Shown here piece after piece: positions 25,099-34,175 of a stretch of DNA of 45,809 bases. The stretch's first letter is position 1. Each line of letters begins with the position of its first letter. Position numbers and translations under genes: made by a program. The notes below the pieces were generated by a model. It made no database searches and had not been told where the DNA came from. It saw only the letters and a program-made list of their open reading frames with translations. Origin of the DNA: Bacillota bacterium (lineage in GTDB: Bacteria > Bacillota > Clostridia > Christensenellales > Aristaeellaceae); NCBI GenBank assembly GCA_023415715.1, contig JAEZJP010000104.1, forward strand, positions 1-45,809, read 5' to 3'.

Positions 25099-27167
25099 TG
25101 GCACGCTTAACAGTAACCCCCTGGGGATTTTCCGCAAAGGGCCCGGCCGACGCATTTTGTGAGAGTGTGTTTGCCCAGGGAAACGGGCAGATGGGTGCAC
25201 GTGGTTTTGCCTGCGATGAGGAAAAGCGGGCGCTTTCCGATCACGGCGTGTATTGGGCGGGATTATTCGAATATGTGAAGCCCGGCATTACCGACATGAT
25301 CCAGTTGCCTGATCCCTTTTATACACGGCTTTCAGATGAACTTCCGCCCATAACGCATCAGGAAATGGATATGCAAAAGGGCCTGCTTACCCATTGCCGG
25401 GAGGGGAATGGCCTTATAATTCAAAGCCAGCGGTTTCTAAGCATGGCGCAGCTGTATATTTCGGCGCTTAGGTACAGCATCACGGCGTTAGAGGACCGGA
25501 CCATCGTACTGGAAACAGGCATCGACGGGCAGGTGGCCAATCTGCCTGTTGCGGATGACCAGCGGATAAAAAACCGGGAGACTGTCAGGCTTCTTCATCC
25601 TGCTGCGTGCAAGGAAGGATACCTGCGCATGGAAAGCGCGCCATCCGGCCATGTGGTGGAGCAATCCAACAAGCTTTCCTTAAGTCTTCCCGCAATGTGT
25701 GAAGATGTATCAGCTTCCGGCCGGGCAGTTATTCGCATAACGGCAAACCTAAAAGCCGGCCAGACGCTTACGGTTGACAAGATCATTTTCACAAGAACCA
25801 GCCGGGATGCAAAGAATTTCATGCCGGTAACCATGCCGCAGATGCCAAAGGAAGGCTTCGACGAGCTGTTCGACCAGCATGCAAAGGCCTGGGCGGAACG
25901 CTGGCGGGACTCCGACATGGAATTGGACGCATCCCCTGAGATGCAGGGTGCGGCAAGGTACGCTGTTTTTGAGCTTCTGCAAAATTGTCTGGAGGGGGAC
26001 GAGCGGGTAAGCATCGGTGCAAGGGGTATCCTTCACGGCCGGTACAAGGGCAACACCTTCTGGGATACAGAAATTTTCATGCTGCCCTTTTACCTATACA
26101 CCCGCCCATTGGCTGCAAAAGGCCTTCTTTCCTATCGGCTGCATCTTTTGCCGGACGCGCTGGAAAGCGCAGAATCCTTTAACCTGAAGGGCGCCCGCTA
26201 CCCCTGGATGTGCTCCGATACAGGGCGGGAACAGTGTGAAAGCTGGGATACAGGCGCATGCGAAATCCACATCACGGCGGATGTGGCGTATGCCCTCACA
26301 AGATACATGAAAGCCACCGGGGATGAATCCATACGGGAAGCTTACGCCGAATTGCTCGCACAGACGGCACGCTACTGGATGAGCCGCATGACCTATGAAC
26401 CTGATTTGGACCGCTACAGCCTTTTGTTTGTGAAGGGGCCGGACGAATATTGCGGCGTTACAGTGAACAACACCTATACCAACTATTTGGTACGCCATAA
26501 CCTGCGTCTGGCTGCAAAGGAGGGCGCGGCATCGGAGGAAGAGCGGAAAATCTTTTTAGAAGCGGCAGAAAAACTGGTCCTGCTCTACGATGAAAAGCGG
26601 GAACTGTACCTGCAGGATGAATTGTTTGAACGGCTGGAGCCCATGCCTACCAAGAAGAACGGGGATGTATCGCTTTACAGGGAGCTCTCCTTCGACAGGC
26701 TGCAAAGGTACAAGGCGCTGAAGCAGGCCGATCTTGTACTTTTAATGACGCTGTTCCCGCAGGATTTTACGGAAAAACAAAAGCGGAATATCTGGAACTA
26801 CTACGAACCTCTGACGCTGCATGACTCCACCCTCTCCTTCGGCGTACACGCACAATTGGCCTTGCAGCTTGATGATTATGAGAAGGCGGAAACTTACCTG
26901 CACAAGAGCCTTTTCCTGGACTTGTATGACATTATGGAAAACACCGGGGAGGAAGGCGTGCATATGGCAGCCTTCGGGGCGGCCTGGCAGGCGTTGGCGT
27001 TTGGCGCGGCAGGAGTGATGAGTGATGAAAATGGCACGGTTACGGCGCAGCCGCATCTGCCAAAAAGCATCCGGGGGATGCGTTTCACAGTAAGGGCACA
27101 AGGAAAGCGGTACCGGATATCGGTTTCCGCCTCGGGAAAGGCCGAGGTTCAGTTCATCACGCAATAG
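25098..27167 (+). CDS. Glycoside hydrolase family 65, disaccharide phosphorylase-like
   Basis: A 689-residue GH65 protein. GH65 members are mainly inverting phosphorylases of alpha-linked glucobioses (maltose, trehalose, kojibiose, nigerose). The general acid is Glu450 in KGPDEYCGVTVNNTYTN. HGRYKGNTFWDTEIFMLPF marks the barrel entrance. YYEPLTLHDSTLSFGVHA keeps the H-x-S-x-L-S loop that binds phosphate in the phosphorylases, arguing against a plain hydrolase. NTGEEGVHMAAFGAAWQAL closes the catalytic domain. The protein is somewhat shorter than maltose phosphorylase. A beta-phosphoglucomutase gene, the common partner, is not seen nearby. The substrate cannot be read from sequence. Confidence 0.9.
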   Translation: MARLTVTPWGFSAKGPADAFCESVFAQGNGQMGARGFACDEEKRALSDHGVYWAGLFEYVKPGITDMIQLPDPFYTRLSDELPPITHQEMDMQKGLLTHCREGNGLIIQSQRFLSMAQLYISALRYSITALEDRTIVLETGIDGQVANLPVADDQRIKNRETVRLLHPAACKEGYLRMESAPSGHVVEQSNKLSLSLPAMCEDVSASGRAVIRITANLKAGQTLTVDKIIFTRTSRDAKNFMPVTMPQMPKEGFDELFDQHAKAWAERWRDSDMELDASPEMQGAARYAVFELLQNCLEGDERVSIGARGILHGRYKGNTFWDTEIFMLPFYLYTRPLAAKGLLSYRLHLLPDALESAESFNLKGARYPWMCSDTGREQCESWDTGACEIHITADVAYALTRYMKATGDESIREAYAELLAQTARYWMSRMTYEPDLDRYSLLFVKGPDEYCGVTVNNTYTNYLVRHNLRLAAKEGAASEEERKIFLEAAEKLVLLYDEKRELYLQDELFERLEPMPTKKNGDVSLYRELSFDRLQRYKALKQADLVLLMTLFPQDFTEKQKRNIWNYYEPLTLHDSTLSFGVHAQLALQLDDYEKAETYLHKSLFLDLYDIMENTGEEGVHMAAFGAAWQALAFGAAGVMSDENGTVTAQPHLPKSIRGMRFTVRAQGKRYRISVSASGKAEVQFITQ

Positions 27168-27179
27168 GAGGTGGTCTGC

Positions 27180-28073
27180 TTGTACCTTAGCAACCGGCGG
27201 GAAAAGCGAACAACGATCGCACTCTTTCTCGCGCCGTCGCTGATAGGACTGCTGGTGTTCTGCCTGATTCCCATGCTGGCCTCCATCGCATACAGCCTGC
27301 TGGATTACGATCTGCTCAAGCCCATGAGCGAAATCAAGTTTGTGGGGCTTAAGAATTTTGTAAGGGTATTGACCGGCAGGGAACTGTATGATACAGGCCT
27401 GCACACGCTGACCTATGTGATGCTGTATGTGCCGCTGGTGCTTGTGGTGTCACTTTTTCAGGCACTTCTGCTCAACCGCGATTTCAAAGGCAAGTCGTTC
27501 TACCGCATCATTTTCTACACACCGGTCATTACCTCGTGGGTTGCGGCGGCCGCTGTGTGGAGATGGTTTCTCAACGGACAGTTCGGTGCGTTCAATCAAC
27601 TGCTGTCGCTCATTGGCATAGACGGTCCCAGCTGGCTCAATGACAAGGATTGGGCCATGCCCGGCATCGTCATCGCCGCCGTATGGAAGGATTGCGGATA
27701 TTTTGCCCTCATTCTGCTGGCCGCACTGAAAGCCATCGACAAGACCTATTATGAGGCGGCGGATATCGATGGCGCCGGTTTCTGGCGGAAACTGTATGCC
27801 ATCACGCTGCCGCTGATATCCCCGACATTGTTTCTTCTCATCGTCATGCTCATCATCGGCTCGCTGCAGGTGTTCGATTCCGTATTCATCATGACGGGTG
27901 GCGGCCCCGCGGGTGCGACGACCATCTTCATGGAACGCATTTACCGCTACGCCTTCAGAATGTACAAGATGGGGATGGCGTCTGCTTTCTCATGGGTCAT
28001 GTTTGTATTGATTCTCCTGTTTACGCTTGTGCAATTCTGGCTGCAAAAGAGGTGGGTCAATTATGACACATGA
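27180..28073 (+). CDS. Sugar ABC transporter permease, MalF type
   Basis: First membrane subunit of a CUT1 importer, 297 residues. The start is taken at TTG 27180, 8 bases after AGGAGG (27166-27171); a GTG at 27171 overlaps that site. About six hydrophobic segments are seen, starting with TIALFLAPSLIGLLVFCLIP. The EAA loop is YYEAADIDGAGFWRKLYAIT with LPLISPT after it. The gene is 12 bases after the GH65 gene and overlaps the next permease, so all belong to the LacI-controlled operon. Confidence 0.94.
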   Translation: MYLSNRREKRTTIALFLAPSLIGLLVFCLIPMLASIAYSLLDYDLLKPMSEIKFVGLKNFVRVLTGRELYDTGLHTLTYVMLYVPLVLVVSLFQALLLNRDFKGKSFYRIIFYTPVITSWVAAAAVWRWFLNGQFGAFNQLLSLIGIDGPSWLNDKDWAMPGIVIAAVWKDCGYFALILLAALKAIDKTYYEAADIDGAGFWRKLYAITLPLISPTLFLLIVMLIIGSLQVFDSVFIMTGGGPAGATTIFMERIYRYAFRMYKMGMASAFSWVMFVLILLFTLVQFWLQKRWVNYDT

Positions 28074-28941
28074 GCAAACATCTCCAGCCCTCCCGCTGCG
28101 GCGTAACCGGGTCTCCTGGCGGCACGCGGCAGGCAAGGTGCTTTTTTACCTGGCCATTACGCTGCTTGCGGCGTTTGTGGTGATGCCGTTTCTGTGGATG
28201 ATTTCCACCTCTTTGAAAAGCAAAGAGGGCATCATGACGGTGCCCATCCGCTGGATCCCTCAGCATCCGACGGTGGAAGGGTATGAACGCGTTTTTTCCA
28301 TGACCAACTTTTCCTTCCCGAGGGCCGTGTTCAACAGCTTCTTCCTTTCCACCATGGGAACTCTGGTCAGCGTGCTTTCGGCGGCCATGGCGGCATTCAT
28401 TTTCGCAAAGGTGCCATTCAAGGGCCGTCAGCGTATCTTTGGGCTATTCCTTGCGACAATGATGATCCCGGGCACGGTAACGATGGTGCCCAACTATATC
28501 ATACTGAACTACCTGGGTTTGATGGACAGCTTTACAGGATTGATACTGCCCTCCATTTTCAGCGCCTTTGGCGTATTCATGCTCCGCCAGAGCATGATGG
28601 GGCTGAACGACGCGTATCTGGAATCCGCTGTCATCGACGGCGCGCCGCTTTACAAAATATTCTACAGAATCGTCCTTCCAATGGTGAAACCGACGGTTGC
28701 CACGCTGATCCTGCTCAACTTTATGGGGCAGTGGAACAGCTATCTCTGGCCGCTGATTGTGCTCCAAAGCCCGGAAAAGCAGACACTGCAGGTTGTTCTT
28801 GGCACAATGGCCAGCATGTACGGCGGCAATGAGCACATTCAAATGGCAGGCGCCGTTCTTTCCGTCATACCGATCCTGGTGGTTTACATGTTCTGCCAGA
28901 AGTATGTGGACCGCGGGATTGCCATAGGCGGGCTTAAGTAG
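28063..28941 (+). CDS. Sugar ABC transporter permease, MalG type
   Basis: Second membrane subunit of the importer, 292 residues. ATG 28063 is preceded by AGAGGTGGG and overlaps the previous gene by 11 bases. Hydrophobic segments begin with FYLAITLLAAFVVMPFLWMI. The EAA loop reads LESAVIDGAPLYKIFYRIV then LPMVKPT. The C-terminus VDRGIAIGGLK is typical of MalG-type permeases (GxxxGGxK). A binding-protein gene follows after 84 bases. No ATPase gene is present, so a shared MsmX-like ATPase is expected. Confidence 0.95.
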   Translation: MTHEQTSPALPLRRNRVSWRHAAGKVLFYLAITLLAAFVVMPFLWMISTSLKSKEGIMTVPIRWIPQHPTVEGYERVFSMTNFSFPRAVFNSFFLSTMGTLVSVLSAAMAAFIFAKVPFKGRQRIFGLFLATMMIPGTVTMVPNYIILNYLGLMDSFTGLILPSIFSAFGVFMLRQSMMGLNDAYLESAVIDGAPLYKIFYRIVLPMVKPTVATLILLNFMGQWNSYLWPLIVLQSPEKQTLQVVLGTMASMYGGNEHIQMAGAVLSVIPILVVYMFCQKYVDRGIAIGGLK

Positions 28942-29025
28942 TACCCATCCAAACTCCAATGAACACAAGGATTTGTTTGACGGGCGTACCGTCTGACAGA
29001 TAAATAAGAAACGGAGGAAACAACC

Positions 29026-30285
29026 ATGAAGAAGATTCTGTCCCTGTTCGTCGTGCTGGCGCTGCTGGTCGGGATCGCGCCCTTGACTGCCGCCGCGGAA
29101 CCCATCACCATCACCTATGCCCATTTCTCCGCAGGTGAAGCACAGGAAGAAACCTTGAAGCAGATGATCGCCATCTTCGAACAGAAGAATCCCGACATCA
29201 AGATTGATGCCCGCGCCGTGGGCTACGGTGAGCATTTCACCCAATTGGCTACACAGATTGCCGCGAACAACGCCCCCGACTGCTTTGAGCTGAACATGGA
29301 AAACTTCCTCGCCTTCGTCGTGCGCGGCGCCGTGCAGGAAGTGGGCCCCATGTTTGACACGACCAAGACCGACAAGAGTGTGTACAGCGAAGGCGTGTTA
29401 AGTGCCTGCAGCATGGACGGAAAGCTCTACGCCATCCCCATGAGCTATTCCACCACCGTGGAAGTTTACAACAAGGCGCTTTTTGACAAGGCCGGCATCG
29501 CCTATCCCAACGACAATTGGACTGTGGATGACGAACTCAAGGCCGCCCAGGCCATCCAGGCGCTGGGGATCGAGGATACATACGGCATGTTCCAGGAGAT
29601 CCAGTACTGGGAGTTCTACAAGACCATCAAGGCCTTCGGCGGCAGTATGCTGAGCGAAGACGGTAAGAAATTCACCTTGAACAGCCCTGAAAATGCGGCC
29701 GCCCTCCAATACATGGTGGACCGTGTACGCGTACAAAAAGTAATGCCCTCCCAGGAACAGCTTGCAGGCCGCGGCAACGTTGACCTGTTTATCGAAGGCA
29801 AGCTGGGCATGCTCCGCTGCGGCCTGTGGAATTTCTCCACCATTGCCCAGCGTGCAACAGGCTTTGAGTGGGATATCTGCGTGGAACCCGGCGAAAAGCA
29901 AAAGGCAACGTTCTTCTTCGCCAACGTAGGCTGCATCTCCCGCACAAGCGACGCTGCCAAACAGGAGGCTGCCTTCCGCTTCCTCAACGCCATGGGTTCC
30001 GATCCCGATATCGTGAAGCTGCGCCTTGCCAGCCAGTGGGAACTGCCTGTTGTCGCGGATGAAAACCTGATGGCTGAATACCTCAAAGTGACACCGCCCA
30101 ACAATAAGAAAGCCGTTCTGGATTCCATGGACTACGCCGTCACCCCGCCCGCCCTGGAGGAGTTCAGCTACGCTGTGGAAATTCTCAACCCCCTGCTGAC
30201 TGGTTTGGAAACCACCAACCTCACCGCCCAGGAACTGCTTGACCAAGCTCAAAGTGAGCTGGAAAGCGCGATTGAACTGAAATAA
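29026..30285 (+). CDS. Extracellular sugar-binding protein of the CUT1 importer
   Basis: A 419-residue family 1 solute-binding protein, placed third in the ABC set. It starts with MKKILSLFVVLALLVGIAPL and an apparent signal-peptidase-I site (TAAA before EPITI), with no lipobox cysteine. Mature-part marks include TYAHFSAGEAQEETLKQMIA, FEQKNPDIKI, QIAANNAPDCFELN and GKLYAIPMSYSTTVEVYNKA. The Shine-Dalgarno is CGGAGG. The gene is followed by a long perfect hairpin at 30307-30351. The ligand is probably an alpha-glycoside matching the GH31/GH65 enzymes (inference). Confidence 0.94.
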   Translation: MKKILSLFVVLALLVGIAPLTAAAEPITITYAHFSAGEAQEETLKQMIAIFEQKNPDIKIDARAVGYGEHFTQLATQIAANNAPDCFELNMENFLAFVVRGAVQEVGPMFDTTKTDKSVYSEGVLSACSMDGKLYAIPMSYSTTVEVYNKALFDKAGIAYPNDNWTVDDELKAAQAIQALGIEDTYGMFQEIQYWEFYKTIKAFGGSMLSEDGKKFTLNSPENAAALQYMVDRVRVQKVMPSQEQLAGRGNVDLFIEGKLGMLRCGLWNFSTIAQRATGFEWDICVEPGEKQKATFFFANVGCISRTSDAAKQEAAFRFLNAMGSDPDIVKLRLASQWELPVVADENLMAEYLKVTPPNNKKAVLDSMDYAVTPPALEEFSYAVEILNPLLTGLETTNLTAQELLDQAQSELESAIELK

Positions 30286-30306
30286 TTCAAATGTAATCCT
30301 TCACGC

Positions 30307-30351
30307 AAGGGGCTGTCATGTAAATGGAATCATTCCACATGACAGCCCCTT
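30307..30351 (+). terminator. Strong hairpin after the binding-protein gene
   Basis: A 15-bp perfect stem (AAGGGGCTGTCATGT pairing with ACATGACAGCCCCTT) surrounds a further GGAAT/ATTCC pairing. It is followed by ATGTTAAAA and not by a real T-run. The next gene starts 35 bases later. It is more likely a partial terminator or 3'-end stabiliser that keeps binding-protein mRNA abundant than a full stop. Confidence 0.6.
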
Positions 30352-30385
30352 ATGTTAAAAAGCGTGTTTTATCCAGGAGGAGCAT

Positions 30386-31450
30386 ATGAGCATTTCTGTC
30401 GGGGTCATCGGCCTTGGGACCATTGCCACCTGTGTGCATCTGCCAGGTATACAAAAAAGCCGCGATCTTCATCTTACGGCCGTCTGCGATACTGACATAA
30501 AGAAGCTGAAGGAGATAGGGGACAAGTATGAAGTCCCGGGAAAATACCGCTTCCTTGATTACCGGGATCTGATACATTGCCCTGAGGTTGCGGCAGTTGA
30601 TATCTGTACCCCCAATGACTGCCACTTTCCTATGGCGATGGAGGCGGTATCTGCCTCAAAGCCCTATGCAGTGGAGAAGCCGATCACCATGAATAAGCAG
30701 GAGGCGAAAGCGCTCCTTGACGCCACGGAAAAGGCGGGCGTCAAAAACATGGTCTGCTTTTCCTACCGCTTCAAGGCGGCGGTCAGATACGCAAGGGAGC
30801 TTGTTAAGACCGGCGCAATAGGTGAAATTTATCATGTAAATATGCAGTACCTCCAGTCCTGGGGCCGCAAGGAAGCGGATATTCCCCTGGTCTGGCGTTA
30901 TATAAAGTCCCGCGCAGGCTCCGGTGCGCTTGGGGATCTGGGCTGCCATGCGCTCGATCTTACGCGATTTGTCTTAGGCTTGGAATACGAAAAGGTGGTC
31001 GCCGACGCCGATACCTTCATAAAGCAGCGAAGGCTTTTTGGCGGCACCGGCATGGGCGTATCCGATGTAGATGATTTTTGCCATTATCTTGCCCGTATGG
31101 AGGGGAATGTGGCCGCCAGCTTTCAAATTACCCGCTTAGCTTATGGCCGGGGTAACTACCAGCGGCTGGAGGTCTACGGGGAAAAGGGCGCGCTTGTGTA
31201 TCTGCTGGATGCGTCTCCGGGAGCGGATGAATTGGAAATCTGCATCGGCCAGCCCATGGGTGATCTGAATATGTATTCAAAGGCGCCTGTGCCGGACCGT
31301 TTTGCCGCCGACCAGATGCAAAGCTTCGCCGATCTTTTGCTGGGAAAAGAAGACGGCCTTGCCGCCACCATCCGGGACGGTTACATAAACCAGTTGGCGG
31401 TGGATGCCATAATCGAATCCTTCGAATCTCAAAAATGGGTGGCTTTATAG
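30386..31450 (+). CDS. Gfo/Idh/MocA family NAD(P)-dependent oxidoreductase
   Basis: A 354-residue sugar dehydrogenase-like protein. The N-terminal Rossmann fold has VGVIGLGTIATCVHLPG and TAVCDTDIKK. The catalytic-loop motif EKPI is at about residue 92. DLGCHALDLTRFVLG, with the aspartate and histidine usual at the active site, is at about 190. A Shine-Dalgarno (CCAGGAGGAG) precedes ATG 30386. It is followed by a ThuA gene. In rhizobial thuAB the partner dehydrogenase (ThuB) is of this same family and oxidises disaccharides to 3-keto sugars (established knowledge). A similar role here is inferred. Confidence 0.93.
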   Translation: MSISVGVIGLGTIATCVHLPGIQKSRDLHLTAVCDTDIKKLKEIGDKYEVPGKYRFLDYRDLIHCPEVAAVDICTPNDCHFPMAMEAVSASKPYAVEKPITMNKQEAKALLDATEKAGVKNMVCFSYRFKAAVRYARELVKTGAIGEIYHVNMQYLQSWGRKEADIPLVWRYIKSRAGSGALGDLGCHALDLTRFVLGLEYEKVVADADTFIKQRRLFGGTGMGVSDVDDFCHYLARMEGNVAASFQITRLAYGRGNYQRLEVYGEKGALVYLLDASPGADELEICIGQPMGDLNMYSKAPVPDRFAADQMQSFADLLLGKEDGLAATIRDGYINQLAVDAIIESFESQKWVAL

Positions 31451-31485
31451 GCGTTTCTTGATTTGCATTGTTAGGAGCAGGATGT

Positions 31486-32247
31486 ATGGACAGAAAAATC
31501 AACGTGACCATCTATAACGAGTTCCAGCATGAACAGACGAAACCGGATGTGAAGAAGATCTATCCTGAGGGTATCCATATGGTACTCGAATCTTTTTTGA
31601 AAAAAGATGAGGCCATCGGCTTGATCCGCCTGGCCACACTTGAAAACCACGAAAAGGTGCTGACTCAAGAGGCCCTTGACGATACCGATGTGCTGATCTG
31701 GTGGGGCCACATGATGCACCATTTGGTAAACGACGAGGTGGCCCGGCGGGTATGTGCCCGGGTATGGCAGGGCATGGGCTTTTTGGCCCTTCATTCCGCC
31801 CACGCCAGCAAACCTTTTCAAATGCTGCTGGGCACCGATACCAGGATGCTGCGCTGGCGGGAAAACGGCGAACGGGTGCGGCTGTGGAACATTGCCAAAA
31901 ATCATCCCATTACCCAGGGAATTGGTGAAACCTTTGTGGTATTAAGCGATGAAACCTACGGCGAGCCCTTTGATATCCCCGATCCCGACCAGATAATATT
32001 CCTTTCCTGGTTTGAGGGCGGCGAGGTATTTCGAAGCGGCTGCGTGTGGCGCAGGGGCCAGGGTCAAATTTTTTATCTGCAAAACGGCCACGAGACCTAT
32101 CCAGTTTACTATCAATTGGAAATTCAGAAGATCATCGTAAACGCCGTCAAATGGCTTTGCCCGCTTGCGCGTAACTGTATCGTGGACCACGGTGGTCCCA
32201 ACACCCCGGCGCTTGAAGGGAAGCGGGGATCAGTGCCAACAACTTAA
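31486..32247 (+). CDS. ThuA domain protein (trehalose-utilisation type)
   Basis: A 253-residue ThuA-like protein with a class I glutamine-amidotransferase-like fold. ATG 31486 follows AGGAGCAGG; a TTG at 31468 is in frame but lacks such a site. Family marks are LDDTDVLIWWGHMMHHLVND, GMGFLALHSAHASKPFQMLLG, KNHPITQGIGETFVVLSDETYGEPFDIP (in two blocks) and GRGQIFYLQNGHETYP-like text near the end (QGQIFYLQNGHETYP). It follows the Gfo/Idh/MocA gene by 35 bases. ThuA has been linked to 3-keto-disaccharide metabolism. The gene converges on rnz with only one base between the stop codons, and no terminator is seen. Confidence 0.9.
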   Translation: MDRKINVTIYNEFQHEQTKPDVKKIYPEGIHMVLESFLKKDEAIGLIRLATLENHEKVLTQEALDDTDVLIWWGHMMHHLVNDEVARRVCARVWQGMGFLALHSAHASKPFQMLLGTDTRMLRWRENGERVRLWNIAKNHPITQGIGETFVVLSDETYGEPFDIPDPDQIIFLSWFEGGEVFRSGCVWRRGQGQIFYLQNGHETYPVYYQLEIQKIIVNAVKWLCPLARNCIVDHGGPNTPALEGKRGSVPTT

Positions 32248-32248
32248 G

Positions 32249-33172
32249 CTAAAATGCATGGCTTTTTTGGCCAAGGGTGATACTCATGCCGTCTATGGCA
32301 GCCACTGTATCAGGAAAGAGGCGCCTGGCATTTTCCAGATAGGCTTCCGGATCCACAAGGGCAGGGCTGTAATGGGTGAGCCAAAGATGCTTTACATTTG
32401 CTTCCTTTGCAAGCCTTGCGCTGTCGGTGAACAGCATATGCCCCTTTTCTTCCATCTTCGTTTGAAAAGACTCATCGCCGTACATGCCTTCGCTGATGAG
32501 CAGATCCGCATCGCGTGCAAAACCGATCATTTCATCCATAGGCCTGGTGTCGGTAATATAGCATACCCGAACCGGGCTTCTTTCACCGTCAAGAACCATG
32601 TGCGGTTCAATTGTCCGGCCATCCGCCAGCACGACGGTTTGCCCTTCATGAAGAATATGATACAGTTTTTGAGGAATGTCCAGCGCCCTTGCCTTTTCCG
32701 GGCTGAATATGGGCTTTCTTTTAAAGACGATTCGGTAACCAAGGCAGGGCATGGAGTGTATAAGAGGCAAGGAGGATATTTGCATATCCCCGGTCTGTAT
32801 TTCGGTCTGCGTATCAGACCTTATTTCAAATAGTTCAAGCGGATAGGGGAGGGCCGGCGCGATCACAGTCAAACCGGAAACCACATCATGAAGCCCGGGA
32901 GGGCCGATGATGGAAAGCGGGGAGGTTTTGTTGCTGTTGCCCAGCGTTAAAAGAAGCCCGGGAAGCCCCGCGATATGGTCTGCGTGATAATGCGTGATCA
33001 GCAATGTGTCAAGGCGGCTCACCTTTATTCCAGCAGCCTTCATGGCAATCTGCGTGCCTTCGCCGCAATCGATCAAAAGCGCTTTTCCCTGATGCGTAAT
33101 CCAGCAGCAGGTAAGCCACCTGTTCACAAGCGGAATCATGCCGCCGGTACCTGGCAAACAAACATCAACCAT
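32249..33172 (-). CDS. rnz: Ribonuclease Z (tRNA 3'-processing endonuclease)
   Basis: A 307-residue metallo-beta-lactamase-fold protein with the zinc motif THYHADH (His61, His63, Asp65, His66). Further metal ligands are in LIHSMPCLGYRI, CYITDTRP and LWLTHYSPAL. Length and order match short-form RNase Z, which removes the 3' trailer of tRNA precursors. ATG 33172 is preceded by AAAAGGTGAG; the longer frame upstream is not used. The protein begins MVDVCLPGTGGMIPL, a variant of the usual opening FLGTGAxxP. A related arylsulfatase-like MBL hydrolase is the alternative. Confidence 0.82.
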   Translation of the reverse strand: MVDVCLPGTGGMIPLVNRWLTCCWITHQGKALLIDCGEGTQIAMKAAGIKVSRLDTLLITHYHADHIAGLPGLLLTLGNSNKTSPLSIIGPPGLHDVVSGLTVIAPALPYPLELFEIRSDTQTEIQTGDMQISSLPLIHSMPCLGYRIVFKRKPIFSPEKARALDIPQKLYHILHEGQTVVLADGRTIEPHMVLDGERSPVRVCYITDTRPMDEMIGFARDADLLISEGMYGDESFQTKMEEKGHMLFTDSARLAKEANVKHLWLTHYSPALVDPEAYLENARRLFPDTVAAIDGMSITLGQKSHAF

Positions 33173-33244
33173 CCGGTTCAACTCACCTTTTTGCAATGAA
33201 TCTTTTTTTAGATATATTATACTTAAGACAAGGCTTGAATTCAG

Positions 33245-33273
33245 TTTGCAGATGGTTTGGAAGCGTGGTAAAA
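33245..33273 (+). promoter_or_regulatory. Promoter of the esterase gene
   Basis: TTGCAG (33245-33250) and TAAAAT (33268-33273) are 17 bases apart. They lie about 50 bases before the ATG at 33324, in the divergent gap with rnz. It is a fair match to the sigma-A consensus. Confidence 0.55.
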
Positions 33274-33323
33274 TAATGAAAATTGACATGCCATAAAAAA
33301 GCGTTTAAGAAAGGTGAATTGAA

Positions 33324-34172
33324 ATGCTGCACGAATGCCGGAAGATTCAAGTAGATTACAAGAAAGCGGGAGCCATTCAGGATGGATATCAGCCCTTGCT
33401 ATATACGTACATATTGGAAAGGAGCGAGGATATTCCGCTGCAAAAGATGCGGCCCGCGGTGATCATTTGCCCCGGTGGAGGCTATCACTTCAAATCAGAC
33501 CGGGAGGCAGAACCGGTGGCTATGCGGTTCTTGGCCGCCGGCATAAACGCGTTTGTTCTTCAATACAGCGTTGCGCCTTCCCGCTATCCCAGCGCCGCGC
33601 TGGAGCTTGCGGCGGCTGTTAAAACCGTCCGGGAAAACGCCGAAAACTGGGGGATTTACCCCGACCGGATATTCATTGCCGGCTTTTCCGCGGGCGGGCA
33701 TCTTTGCGCTACCGTGGGCACGCTGTGGGATGATGTTGTTTTTGAGCAGGCTTTTGACTATAAGAAGGGTAAGGAAAAGAATTGGCGGCCGGATGGCATG
33801 ATTCTTTGCTATCCCGTTATTACCTTTGGAGAATACGGCCATAAGGGATCACGGGACAACCTGCTGGGGCCGGATGCATCAGAGGAGCTTGCCGGAAAGC
33901 TTTCATTGGAAACGCGCGTTGGCGCAGGGACGGTCCCTGCGTTCCTTTGGCATACCCATGAGGACAATGCTGTGCCGGTGGAAAATTCGCTTCAGTTTGC
34001 GATGGCATTGCGGAAGGCAAAGGTGCCTTTTGAGCTGCACATTTATGAAAAAGGTGGCCATGGGCTTTCCCTGTGTGACGAGACGACGGCGCAGAATGAA
34101 GGTCATCTGCTACCCGATGATGCGAACTGGATTCAATTGGCCATCCGCTGGGTGAAAAGGGACGGCCGGTAA
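33324..34172 (+). CDS. Alpha/beta hydrolase, esterase of the BD-FAE/acetylxylan esterase type
   Basis: A 282-residue serine hydrolase. The oxyanion motif PGGGYHF is at about 50-56. The nucleophile is Ser122 in IAGFSAGGHLCA. The remaining triad residues are most likely the Asp in HEDNAVPVENS and the His in EKGGHGLSL. There is no signal peptide. Relatives deacylate plant cell-wall sugars, which would suit the neighbouring GH43 and GH31 genes, although this gene has its own promoter. The start has AAAGGTGAATTG in front. A MITE-like repeat begins four bases after the stop. Confidence 0.88.
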   Translation: MLHECRKIQVDYKKAGAIQDGYQPLLYTYILERSEDIPLQKMRPAVIICPGGGYHFKSDREAEPVAMRFLAAGINAFVLQYSVAPSRYPSAALELAAAVKTVRENAENWGIYPDRIFIAGFSAGGHLCATVGTLWDDVVFEQAFDYKKGKEKNWRPDGMILCYPVITFGEYGHKGSRDNLLGPDASEELAGKLSLETRVGAGTVPAFLWHTHEDNAVPVENSLQFAMALRKAKVPFELHIYEKGGHGLSLCDETTAQNEGHLLPDDANWIQLAIRWVKRDGR

Positions 34173-34175
34173 AGG

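Noticed and set aside
24439..25200. 253-codon minus-strand open frame opposite the GH31 gene
   Set aside because: It overlaps the catalytic region of a clear GH31 enzyme and shows no family features.
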